A stretch of DNA of 64,000 bases. Origin: Strigamia acuminata (Eukaryota; Arthropoda; Chilopoda; Geophilomorpha; Linotaeniidae). A model generated the notes under the pieces. It did no database searches and was not told the DNA's origin. It saw only the letters and a program-made list of their open reading frames with translations. The position numbers were made by a program, and so were the translations under genes. The stretch spans positions 26,001 through 90,000 of the forward strand of contig CASHSZ010000120.1 of assembly GCA_949358305.1 (NCBI GenBank), read 5' to 3'. Shown piece after piece: positions 50,422-61,700 of this stretch (position 1 is the first letter of the stretch; each line of letters starts with the position of its first letter).

Positions 50422-53400
50422 CGTATTCGAGTTGTTACGAGTTCGTATTTCGATCGTATTCGTATTCGAATCGAATTCGAATCGTATTCGAATCGAATAC
50501 GAATCGAATTCGAGTCGTATTCGAGATGGTCGATGATTTCCACTCGCTCGTATACGCGTTGTATACGAGCTCGTATTTTGATCGTAATCGTAAACGAATC
50601 GTTTACAAGTCGTATACAAGTTGTATACGACGTGTATACACCTCGTATACGAACGAAGTTTGGAAAATCCACCGGATACTTACTACGACATGAAAACACA
50701 TAGTAGTCACATACGTCTTATTTGGAAATTGTGTTTTCACAAACTTCGTTCGTATACGAGGTGTATACACGTCGTATACAACTTGTATACGACTTGTAAA
50801 CGATTTGTTTACGATTACGATCAAAATACGAGCTCGTATACAACGCGTATACGAGCGAGTGGAAATCATCGACCATCTCGAATACGACTCGAATTCGATT
50901 CGTATTCGATTCGAATACGATTCGAATTCGATTCGAATACGAATACGATCAAAATACGAACTCGTAACAACTCGAATACGAATCAAAGTCCGGGAAACAA
51001 AAATCATCGACCATCTCGTATACGATTCGAAAGCGAATCGAATACGATTTCGCGTTGAAAAAGGACAAAACTCGTATTCGATTCGAAAGCGAATCGAATA
51101 CGATTTCGCTTGGGAAAAGGACTCGAATGCGCCTCCACGTTGCAATGCGCATTTGTGTAAACGATGATGGAATCCCCTGCTTAAATACTGGCTATCGCGT
51201 CACGTAACAGCAACGTGCCACGTCACGTAATTGCACGATCAAAATACGAACTCGTAACAACTCGAATACGATGACCCGTTACCGGACTTTGACTCGTACG
51301 ACTCGTATTCGAGATGTATTCGAGATGTATTCGAATCGTATTCGAGTCGCATTCGAGATGGTCGATGATTTCCACTCGCTCATATACGCGTTGTATACGA
51401 GCTCGTATTTTGATCGTAATCGTAAACGAATCGTTTACAAGTTGTATACAAGTTGTATACGACGTGTATACACCTCGTATACGAACGAAGTTTGTGAAAA
51501 CACAATTTCCAAATAAGACGTATGTGACTACTATGTGTTTTCATGTCGTAGTAAGTATCCGGTGGATTTTCCAAACTTCGTTCGTATACGAGGTGTATAC
51601 ACGTCGTATACAACTTGTATACGACTTGTAAACGATTCGTTTACGATTACGATCAAAATACGAGCTCGTATACAACGCGTATATGAGCGAGTGGAAATCA
51701 TCGACCATCTCGAATGCGACTCGAATACGATTCGAATACATCTCGAATACATCTCGAATACGAGTCGTACGAGTCAAAGTCCGGTAACGGGTCATCGTAT
51801 TCGAGTTGTTACGAGTTCGTATTTTGATCGTATTCGTATTCGAATCGAATTCGAATCGTATTCGAATCGAATACGAATCGAATTCGAGTCGTATTCGAGA
51901 TGGTCGATGATTTCCACTCGCTCGTATACGCGTTGTATACGAGCTCGTATTTTGATCGTAATCGTAAACGAATCGTTTACAAGTCGTATACAAGTTGTAT
52001 ACGACGTGTATACACCTCGTATACGAACGAAGTTTGGAAAATCCACCGGATACTTACTACGACATGAAAACACATAGTAGTCACATACGTCTTATTTGGA
52101 AATTGTGTTTTCACAAACTTCGTTCGTATACGAGGTGTATACACGTCGTATACAACTTGTATACGACTTGTAAACGATTTGTTTACGATTACGATCAAAA
52201 TACGAGCTCGTATACAACGCGTATACGAGCGAGTGGAAATCATCGACCATCTCGAATACGACTCGAATTCGATTCGTATTCGATTCGAATACGATTCGAA
52301 TTCGATTCGAATACGAATACGATCAAAATACGAACTCGTAACAACTCGAATACGAATCAAAGTCCGGGAAACAAAAATCATCGACCATCTCGTATACGAT
52401 TCGAAAGCGAATCGAATACGATTTCGCGTTGAAAAAGGACAAAACTCGTATTCGATTCGAAAGCGAATCGAATACGATTTCGCTTGGGAAAAGGACTCGA
52501 ATGCGCCTCCACGTTGCAATGCGCATTTGTGTAAACGATGATGGAATCCCCTGCTTAAATACTGGCTATCGCGTCACGTAACAGCAACGTGCCACGTCAC
52601 GTAATTGCACGATCAAAATACGAACTCGTAACAACTCGAATACGATGACCCGTTACCGGACTTTGACTCGTACGACTCGTATTCGAGATGTATTCGAGAT
52701 GTATTCGAATCGTATTCGAGTCGCATTCGAGATGGTCGATGATTTCCACTCGCTCATATACGCGTTGTATACGAGCTCGTATTTTGATCGTAATCGTAAA
52801 CGAATCGTTTACAAGTTGTATACAAGTTGTATACGACGTGTATACACCTCGTATACGAACGAAGTTTGTGAAAACACAATTTCCAAATAAGACGTATGTG
52901 ACTACTATGTGTTTTCATGTCGTAGTAAGTATCCGGTGGATTTTCCAAACTTCGTTCGTATACGAGGTGTATACACGTCGTATACAACTTGTATACGACT
53001 TGTAAACGATTCGTTTACGATTACGATCAAAATACGAGCTCGTATACAACGCGTATATGAGCGAGTGGAAATCATCGACCATCTCGAATGCGACTCGAAT
53101 ACGATTCGAATACATCTCGAATACATCTCGAATACGAGTCGTACGAGTCAAAGTCCGGTAACGGGTCATCGTATTCGAGTTGTTACGAGTTCGTATTTTG
53201 ATCGTATTCGTATTCGAATCGAATTCGAATCGTATTCGAATCGAATACGAATCGAATTCGAGTCGTATTCGAGATGGTCGATGATTTCCACTCGCTCGTA
53301 TACGCGTTGTATACGAGCTCGTATTTTGATCGTAATCGTAAACGAATCGTTTACAAGTCGTATACAAGTTGTATACGACGTGTATACACCTCGTATACGA

Positions 53401-54611
53401 ACGAAGTTTGGAAAATCCACCGGATACTTACTACGACATGAAAACACATAGTAGTCACATACGTCTTATTTGGAAATTGTGTTTTCACAAACTTCGTTCG
53501 TATACGAGGTGTATACACGTCGTATACAACTTGTATACGACTTGTAAACGATTTGTTTACGATTACGATCAAAATACGAGCTCGTATACAACGCGTATAC
53601 GAGCGAGTGGAAATCATCGACCATCTCGAATACGACTCGAATTCGATTCGTATTCGATTCGAATACGATTCGAATTCGATTCGAATACGAATACGATCAA
53701 AATACGAACTCGTAACAACTCGAATACGAATCAAAGTCCGGGAAACAAAAATCATCGACCATCTCGTATACGATTCGAAAGCGAATCGAATACGATTTCG
53801 CGTTGAAAAAGGACAAAACTCGTATTCGATTCGAAAGCGAATCGAATACGATTTCGCTTGGGAAAAGGACTCGAATGCGCCTCCACGTTGCAATGCGCAT
53901 TTGTGTAAACGATGATGGAATCCCCTGCTTAAATACTGGCTATCGCGTCACGTAACAGCAACGTGCCACGTCACGTAATTGCACGATCAAAATACGAACT
54001 CGTAACAACTCGAATACGATGACCCGTTACCGGACTTTGACTCGTACGACTCGTATTCGAGATGTATTCGAGATGTATTCGAATCGTATTCGAGTCGCAT
54101 TCGAGATGGTCGATGATTTCCACTCGCTCATATACGCGTTGTATACGAGCTCGTATTTTGATCGTAATCGTAAACGAATCGTTTACAAGTTGTATACAAG
54201 TTGTATACGACGTGTATACACCTCGTATACGAACGAAGTTTGTGAAAACACAATTTCCAAATAAGACGTATGTGACTACTATGTGTTTTCATGTCGTAGT
54301 AAGTATCCGGTGGATTTTCCAAACTTCGTTCGTATACGAGGTGTATACACGTCGTATACAACTTGTATACGACTTGTAAACGATTCGTTTACGATTACGA
54401 TCAAAATACGAGCTCGTATACAACGCGTATATGAGCGAGTGGAAATCATCGACCATCTCGAATGCGACTCGAATACGATTCGAATACATCTCGAATACAT
54501 CTCGAATACGAGTCGTACGAGTCAAAGTCCGGTAACGGGTCATCGTATTCGAGTTGTTACGAGTTCGTATTTTGATCGTATTCGTATTCGAATCGAATTC
54601 GAATCGTATTC
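50422..54611. repeat. 1374-bp tandem repeat, three full units plus a stub, unit B
   Basis: Units at 50422-51795, 51796-53169 and 53170-54543. Unit A has only two, and this accounts for the whole length difference between A and B. Confidence 0.93.
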
Positions 54612-54620
54612 GAATCGAAT

Positions 54621-55511
54621 ACGAATTCGCATTCGACTCGAAAACGAGTCGAATACGATTTCGCGTTGAAGAAGGGCAAAATTCGTACTCGACTCGAAAA
54701 CGAGTCGAATACGATTTCGCGTTGAAGAAGGGCAAAATTCGCATTCGACTCGAAAACGAGTCGAATACGAATTCGCATTCGACTCGAAAACGAGTCGAAT
54801 ACGATTTCGCGTTGAAGAAGGGCAAAACTCGTACTCGACTCGAAAACGAGTCGAATACGATTTCGCGTTGAAGAAGGGCAAAACTCGTACTCGACTCGAA
54901 AACGAGTCGAATACGATTTCGCGTTGAAGAAGGGCAAAATTCGCATTCGACTCGAAAACGAGTCGAATACGAATTCGCATTCGACTCGAAAACGAGTCGA
55001 ATACGATTTCGCGTTGAAGAAGGGCAAAACTCGTACTCGACTCGAAAACGAGTCGAATACGATTTCGCGTTGAAGAAGGGCAAAACTCGTACTCGACTCG
55101 AAAACGAGTCGAATACGATTTCGCGTTGAAGAAGGGCAAAATTCGCATTCGACTCGAAAACGAGTCGAATACGATTTCGCGTTGAAGAAGGGCAAAACTC
55201 GTACTCGACTCGAAAACGAGTCGAATACGATTTCTCGTTGAAGAAGGGCAAAACTCGTACTCGACTCGAAAACGAGTCGAATACGATTTCGCGTTGAAGA
55301 AGGGCAAAATTCGCATTCGACTCGAAAACGAGTCGAATACGATTTCGCGTTGAAGAAGGGCAAAACTCGTACTCGACTAGAAAACGAGTCGAATACGATT
55401 TCGCGTTGAAGAAGGGCAAAATTCGCATTCGACTCGAAAACGAGTCGAATACGATTTCGCGTTGAAGAAGGGCAAAATTCGTACTCGACTAGAAAGCGAG
55501 TCGAATACGAG
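54621..55511 (-). repeat. 56-bp tandem array, reverse, unit B
   Basis: Duplicate of 34700-35590, about 14 units. Confidence 0.92.
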
Positions 55512-55870
55512 ATCATTTTTTGATCTGGGTCGTGAATGCGTCCGTATGTCACGCGAACGCGTGTTGGAGTCGATTCCGAGTTCGTATTCCATCTTGAACG
55601 CGCATTGGAGACGTAAACCAGTTTATTTTACCCACTCTCGCTCGATCCCGCTTCATCGCTCCTTGTCGCTCCTGTGAAAAAAAATACATGAGAATGTGCA
55701 GAAATGAACCTTCCAATACTCACATGAAAATTGACAACCTTGACACAAAACAGTCTATTGACACTCCCAACACCACCCCGGACATTTTCCGGAAGAGTTT
55801 GGTCCACCCGGAATCCCCAGAATAGTCGCCCCCGAAATGCGGATTTCGCGGAAGCCAATCCGCGAAAAGG
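55512..55870 (+). other. Unit B right terminal region with end hairpin
   Basis: The hairpin stem is at 55844-55852 and 55859-55867, and AGG at 55868-55870 is the last element sequence before TTAT. This is the outer right end of the whole 38-kb insertion. Confidence 0.83.
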
Positions 55871-55874
55871 TTAT
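55871..55874. repeat. TTAT target-site duplication, right
   Basis: Second copy of the 4 bp at 17453-17456; the copia frame resumes here without loss. Confidence 0.88.
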
Positions 55875-58415
55875 ACACCTGAGCAGAATGGCGTTGCGGA
55901 ACGCCTTAACCGCACCTTATTTGAAGGCGTGCGTTCCTTGTTTTTGATGACGTCTTTGCCTCGAGAATTGTGGGCTGAGCTCGCGGTTTCAATGATTTAT
56001 CTCAAGAATCGCTTTCCACATAAATCTCTGAACAACCTTATCCCCTATTGTCTGTGGTACAATAAGGCTGTTCCACTCAAGCACTTAAAAGTGATTGGGT
56101 CAAGGTGTTTCGTGCACATACCACAACAGGTCCGTGGTTCAAAATTCGAGTCTCGAGCCTGGACGGGTGTAGTTGTTGGCTATGCTTTGCGCACGCGAGG
56201 TTATCGCGTGTGGTGCCCGAAGCGCCGTGCAGTGTTTGAGTCAAAGCATGTTCGTTTTGATGAAAACTGCATGTGGGGACATCCTCGTTTTTATGAGGGT
56301 ACTGAGGTAACTGATGAGGGAGCTATATCGGTGACATTAGATTCGGATTTCGATTCCGATCCACCTCTTCCTCCACCTCCTCCTCAACGTCCCCCCAATC
56401 TTCCTCCGCTTTCTTATCCTCCTCCACCTTCTTATCCTCCTCCTCCACCGCCTGTGGTTACTCGACCTTCGGCGCAAGCGCATCCGTTGCCTACACCACC
56501 TACTATTGCCTCGCCACTAAATCAGCCTCAGCCTTCTACTTCGGCTGTGGGGGGCAAGTGGACTCGCTCCGAGGTGATTCGGCAGTCTGGTGCGACTATG
56601 GGAAACACTGATGTGTATTTTTATCCCCCGGATCATACCAGATTACGGAGTCATGTTGACGTTGCGCAATATTGCGCAGATCATCGATTAGCATATGACC
56701 GGGATAATTTTGACTTTTGCACCCGGAACGTGCCTGTTTGCACGGTTGATCCCCCTCCGGCAGATCCAACTGCTTTTCCTCTTCCTAGTCCTACGGCTTC
56801 AGAAGATGAAGCATTAGGGGATTGCTATTCTGCTACACCACGGTACGCGCACTCCTTATTTGCCCAGGTTCCTCGCACCTATAAGGAAGCTATTGCAAGT
56901 CCCGACCGTGTCCATTGGCAGAAAGCCATGGAGGAAGAGCTTTCACTCTTCCGTGAGCGAGGTGTTTACGAAGAGGTTGAGAAACCTCCTTCTAATGTGA
57001 ACATTGTGGGGAATAAATGGGTTTACTACATCAAGCGCGATGCAGAAGGCGTCGTGCGCCGTTTTAGAGCGATGTTGGTTGCCCAGGGCTTTAGCCAAAA
57101 GTTCGGAGTCGACTATTCCGAGGTTTTCAGTCCCGTGGTTAACTATGTGCTTATACGCCTGTTTTTCGTGCTTCTAGTAGTCGTTTTAGGCTGGCTAGAT
57201 GCACATCTCGATGTCAAGGGTGCTTATTTATATGGCAACTTAGATGAAGCTATCTTCATGAGAATTCCTAAGGGCTGGGAAACTCCTCAGAATGCCGGTA
57301 AGGTATGGAGGCTTCATAAGGCCCTTTATGGCCTTCATCAGAGCGGACGGCAATGGAATTTCCGCCTGGTTGAGGCTTTGCTAGGGATTAATTTCCACAA
57401 GCTTCTTGGGATTAATGGCGTATTTATTTCCAACACTTATGATGCTGTCATCCTTGTTTATGTTGATGACATGGTACTTTTCACCAAAGGACAAGATCCG
57501 CGTGATCGAACTGTTAAGGCCCTTCGTGCAATTTTCACGATAACAGATTTGGGTCCGGTATCGAAGTTGTTGGGCGTCCAATTTGATCGCGATGGTGGTA
57601 AAATCTGCATCCATCAGCGCGATTACATTGATAAGATTGCTGAAGACTACGGAATTTCCTCCGAGCATTTGTGCAAAGTCCCGATTACCGTTGGCACGAT
57701 GGTCAATTGTGCTAGAGATGGTGAACGTGTTTTGAGGGATGATGAATTCCCATATCGGTCTCTCATTGGGTCTCTGCTCTTTCTAGCTTCTCGAACGCGT
57801 CCCGATATCCTCTTTCCAGTTATCCTTATGTCACAATATAACACGTGCTTTACTGGAAGGCACGTGGCCCTTTTGCTACAGATCCTCCAGTATGTGAAGA
57901 ATACGCGGGAATATTCAATTCAGCTTTCCGCGGTCACTGGAGATATTCTATCAGGGCACTCCGATGCTTCTTGGATCTCAGATCGAGATACAAGAAAGAG
58001 CTTCGGAGGTTATACAATTTCGGTGTTCGGGGTTCCCATTTCCTGGGGTTGCTGTAAGCAACGCTATTGCGCCTTGTCCATTATGGAAGCGGAATTCCTT
58101 GCTCTTCTGGACGGCGCAAAGGAAATTGTCTGGCTTCATGGCGCGATTGAGCGGACCCGGATTTTTCAACTTCCGGCCCCAACCATGTTCTCTGATTCTC
58201 TGTCGACGATTTTTTTCACCCGCAACGATATAGAGAATCGGAGGACAAAGCACATTGACGTGAAATTCTTTTTCCTGCGGGATTGGCTAAATGAGGGTGT
58301 TTTTGTTTTGAGGAAAGTTTCAGGTGAATTAAACCCTGCGGACATCTTCACAAAATTTTTCTCGCCCGCCCGCATTCGATATTTATGTCAACATTTTTAC
58401 AGTAGTTTGCGATAG
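55871..58415 (+). pseudogene. Copia gag-pol, 3' half (integrase end, RT, RNase H)
   Basis: Native coding resumes at YTPEQNGVAERLNRTL, which carries the third integrase catalytic residue, Glu at 55899-55901. It would be residue 656, giving DX35E with Asp 620. Then follow the integrase C-terminal part, a proline-rich linker (56358-56460), the copia-type reverse transcriptase with YVDDM at 57459-57473, and RNase H with SDASW and the SIMEAEF Glu. The stop is at 58413-58415. The frame is open leftwards into the insertion for about 46 codons, but only from a TTG, so there is no convincing ATG start for a fusion protein. Without gag and the start of integrase it is a broken half-gene. No internal stop is seen, so decay is recent. 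Confidence 0.93.
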
Positions 58416-58468
58416 GTTTTCGCATTTACTTTTGTTATATCTTGTTATATGATTGAGTCATGTCTCGG

Positions 58469-58482
58469 AGAATGGGGGGCTC
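58469..58482 (+). other. Polypurine tract
   Basis: AGAATGGGGGGCTC lies directly before the 3' LTR, the expected primer for plus-strand cDNA synthesis. Confidence 0.8.
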
Positions 58483-58762
58483 TGTTGGCTTTTGTTCTCC
58501 GAGATTTGTGATATGCAATTGATTATTGATGTTACACATGTTTGATTTGTAATTATTTATGATTTTATAGTTTATTATCATGTAAACATTGATGTATCAA
58601 TTGGGTTACCGTAGTTGGAGTTGTTTTTTAACTGCTTAGCAACTGTTGTTATTACTTGTTCTCTTGTTGTTGATTTTTCTCCATGCTTGCATGAGATGAT
58701 TAAATCTTGTTCTTTTACTCACTTTTGGCCTGGAATTTGTTCATCAATCCATACTTTCAACA
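58483..58762 (+). repeat. Copia 3' LTR (280 bp)
   Basis: Identical by eye to 13920-14199. It is followed by GAATA, the right target duplication. Confidence 0.94.
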
Positions 58763-61700
58763 GAATAGACTAAGCGCACCATGGCTTTGGCTAAGCGCAC
58801 CATGACTTGAGCTAAGCGCACTATGACTTGGACTAAGCGCATCATGGAATGGACTAAGCGCACCATGACTTTGGCTAAGCGCACCATGACTTGAGCTAAG
58901 CGCACTATGACTTTGACTAAGCGCATCATGGAATGGACTAAGTGCACCATGACTTTGACTAAGCGCACCATGACTTTGACTAAGCGCACCATGATTTAGA
59001 CTAAGCGCACCATGGCTTTGACTAAGCGCACCATGACTTGGACTAAGCGGACTATGATTTTGACTAAGCGCACTATGGTTTGGGCTAAGCGCACCTTGAC
59101 TTGGGCTAAGCGCACCATGATTTGAACTAAGCGCACTATGACTTTGACTAAGCGCACCATGGCTCGGACTAAGCGCACCATGACGTGGGCTAAGCGCACC
59201 ATGACGTGGGCTAAGCGCACCATGACGTGGGCTAAACGCACAATGATGTGGGCTAAGCGCACCATCGCTTGGACTAAGCGCACCATGACGTGGGCTAAGC
59301 GCACCATGACGTGGGCTAAGCGCACCATGACGTGGGCTAAGCGCACCATGACGTGGGCTAAGCACACCATGACGTGGGCTAAGCGCACCATCGCTTGGAC
59401 TAAGCGCACGATGACTTGGGCTAAGCACACTATGGCTCGGACTAAGCGCACCATGACGTGGGCTAAGCGCACCATGACGTGGGCTAAGCACACCATGACG
59501 TGAGCTAAGCGCACCATTGCTTGGACTAAGTGCACCATGACTTTGACTAAGCGCACCATGACTTTGACTAAGCGCACCATGGCTTTGACTAAGCGCACCA
59601 TGACTTGGGCTAAGCGGACTATGACTTTGACTAAGCGCACCATGGTTTGGGCTAAGCGCACCATGACGTGGGCTAAGCGCACCATGACGTGGGCTAAGCG
59701 CACCATGACTTGGGCTAAGCGCAGTATGACTTTGACTAAGCGCAACATGACTTGGGCTAAGCGCAGTATGACTTTGACTAAGCGCACTATGACTTTGACT
59801 AAGCGCACCATGGCTTTGACTAAACGCACCATGACGTGGGCTAAGCGCACCATGGCTTGGACTAAGCGCACCATGACGTGGGCTAAGCGCACCATGACGT
59901 GGGCTAAGCGCACCATGACGTGGGCTAAGCGCACCATGATGTGAGCTAAGCGCACTATTGCTTGGACTAAGTGCACCATGACTTTGACTAAGCGCACCAT
60001 GACCTTGACTAAGCGCACCATGGCTTTGACTAAGCGCACCATGATTTGGACTAAGCGCACCATGACTTTGACTAAGCGCACCATGGTTTGGGCTAAGCGC
60101 ACCTTGACTTGGGCTAAGCGAACCATGATTTGAACTAAGCGCACTATGACTTTGACTAAGCGCACCATGGCTCGGACTAAGCGAACTATGACGTGGGCTA
60201 AGCGCACCATGACGTGGGCTAAGCGCACCATCGCTTGGACTAAGCGCACCATGACTTGGGCTAAGCACACTATGACTTGGACTAAGCGCATCATGGAATA
60301 GACTAAGCGCACCATGGCTTTGGCTAAGCGCACCATGACTTGAGCTAAGCGCACTATGACTTGGACTAAGCGCATCATGGAATGGACTAAGCGCACCATG
60401 ACTTTGGCTAAGCGCACCATGACTTGAGCTAAGCGCACTATGACTTTGACTAAGCGCATCATGGAATGGACTAAGTGCACCATGACTTTGACTAAGCGCA
60501 CCATGACTTTGACTAAGCGCACCATGATTTGGACTAAGCGCACCATGGCTTTGACTAAGCGCACCATGACTTGGACTAAGCAGACTATGATTTTGACTAA
60601 GCGCACCATGGTTTGGGCTAAGCGCACCTTGACTTGGGCTAAGCGCACCATGATTTGAACTAAGCGCACTATGACTTTGACTAAGCGCACCATGGCTCGG
60701 ACTAAGCGCACCATGACGTGGGCTAAGCGCACAATGATGTGGGCTAAGCGCACCATGACTTGGGCTAAGCGCACTATGACTTTGACTAAGCGCACCAAGG
60801 CTAGGACTAAGCGCACCATGACGTGGGCTAAGCGCACCATGACGTGGGCTAAGCGCACAATGATGTGGGCTAAGCGCACCATGACTTGGGCTAAGCGCAC
60901 CATGACTTTGACTAAGCGCACCATGGCTTTGACTAAGCGCACCATGATTTGGACTAAGCGCACCATGGCTTTGACTAAGCGCACCTTGACTTGGGCTAAG
61001 CGGACTATGACTTTGACTAAGCGCACCATGACGTGGGCTAAGCGCACCATGACGTGAGCTAAGCGCACCATTGCTTGGACTAAGTGCACCATGACTTTGA
61101 CTAAGCGCACCATGACTTTGACTAAGCGCACCATGGCTTTGACTAAGCGCACCATGATTTGGACTAAGCGCACCATGGCTTTGACTAAGCGCACCTAGAC
61201 TTGGGCTAAGCGGACTATGACTTTGACTAAGCGCACCATGGTTTGGGCTAAGCGCACCTTGACTTGGGCTAAGCGAACCATGATTTGAACTAAGCGCACT
61301 GTGACTTTGACTAAGCGCACCATGGCTCGGACTAAGCGAACTATGACGTGGGCTAAGCGCACCATGACGTGGGCTAAGCGCACCATCGCTTGGACTAAGC
61401 GCACCATGACTTGGGCTAAGCACACTATGACTTGGACTAAGCGCATCATGGAATAGACTAAGCGCACCATGGCTTTGGCTAAGCGCACCATGACTTGAGC
61501 TAAGCGCACTATGACTTGGACTAAGCGCATCATGGAATGGACTAAGCGCACCATGACTTTGGCTAAGCGCACCATGACTTGAGCTAAGCGCACTATGACT
61601 TTGACTAAGCGCATCATGGAATGGACTAAGTGCACCATGACTTTGACTAAGCGCACCATGACTTTGACTAAGCGCACCATGATTTAGACTAAGCGCACCA

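Larger units (their letters stand above)
17457..55870. mobile_element. Composite 38.4-kb insertion of unknown class (units A and B)
   Basis: The block interrupts the copia integrase cleanly, with TTAT on both sides and no target bases lost. The left end reads CCTTATGGCG and the right end, on the other strand, CCTTTTCGCG: 8 of 10 bases match as a terminal inverted repeat. A shared ATGCGGATTTC motif followed by T or G and then CGG lies near both ends in the same orientation. It contains two near-identical units separated by 54 bp. No transposase, recombinase, replicase or viral protein is recognisable, so it looks non-autonomous. A 4-bp duplication fits piggyBac, Sola, Chapaev or Academ-like cut-and-paste enzymes, but the ends match none of these that I can name with confidence. 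Confidence 0.85.
36004..55870 (+). mobile_element. Unit B of the composite insertion (19,867 bp)
   Basis: Same order as unit A, from CCTTATGGCG to CGCGAAAAGG. All mirrored short frames translate identically, so identity is very high. It is longer by exactly 1374 bp, one extra unit of the internal repeat. Confidence 0.9.
13920..58762 (+). mobile_element. Ty1/copia LTR retrotransposon interrupted by a 38.4-kb insertion
   Basis: Both 280-bp LTRs are present (13920-14199, 58483-58762) and look identical. GAATA at 13915-13919 and 58763-58767 is a perfect 5-bp target duplication. The pre-insertion sequence survives elsewhere in the satellite (GAATAGACTAAG at 60296 and 61451). Without the insertion and its 4-bp duplication the element is about 6.4 kb with one polyprotein of about 1490 residues, normal for the superfamily. 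Identical LTRs suggest recent insertion. Confidence 0.95.

Noticed and set aside
17457-55870. Helitron, Polinton/Maverick or Starship identity for the large insertion.
   Set aside because: No TC...CTRR ends between A and T, no 6-bp duplication with the long inverted repeats of Polintons, and no RepHel, polymerase, integrase or tyrosine recombinase gene. The class is left open.
55731-58415. An 894-codon fusion of the insertion end with the copia 3' half.
   Set aside because: The start would be TTG at 55731. In a eukaryote there is no ATG in this frame within the inserted part, so I annotate only the copia half.
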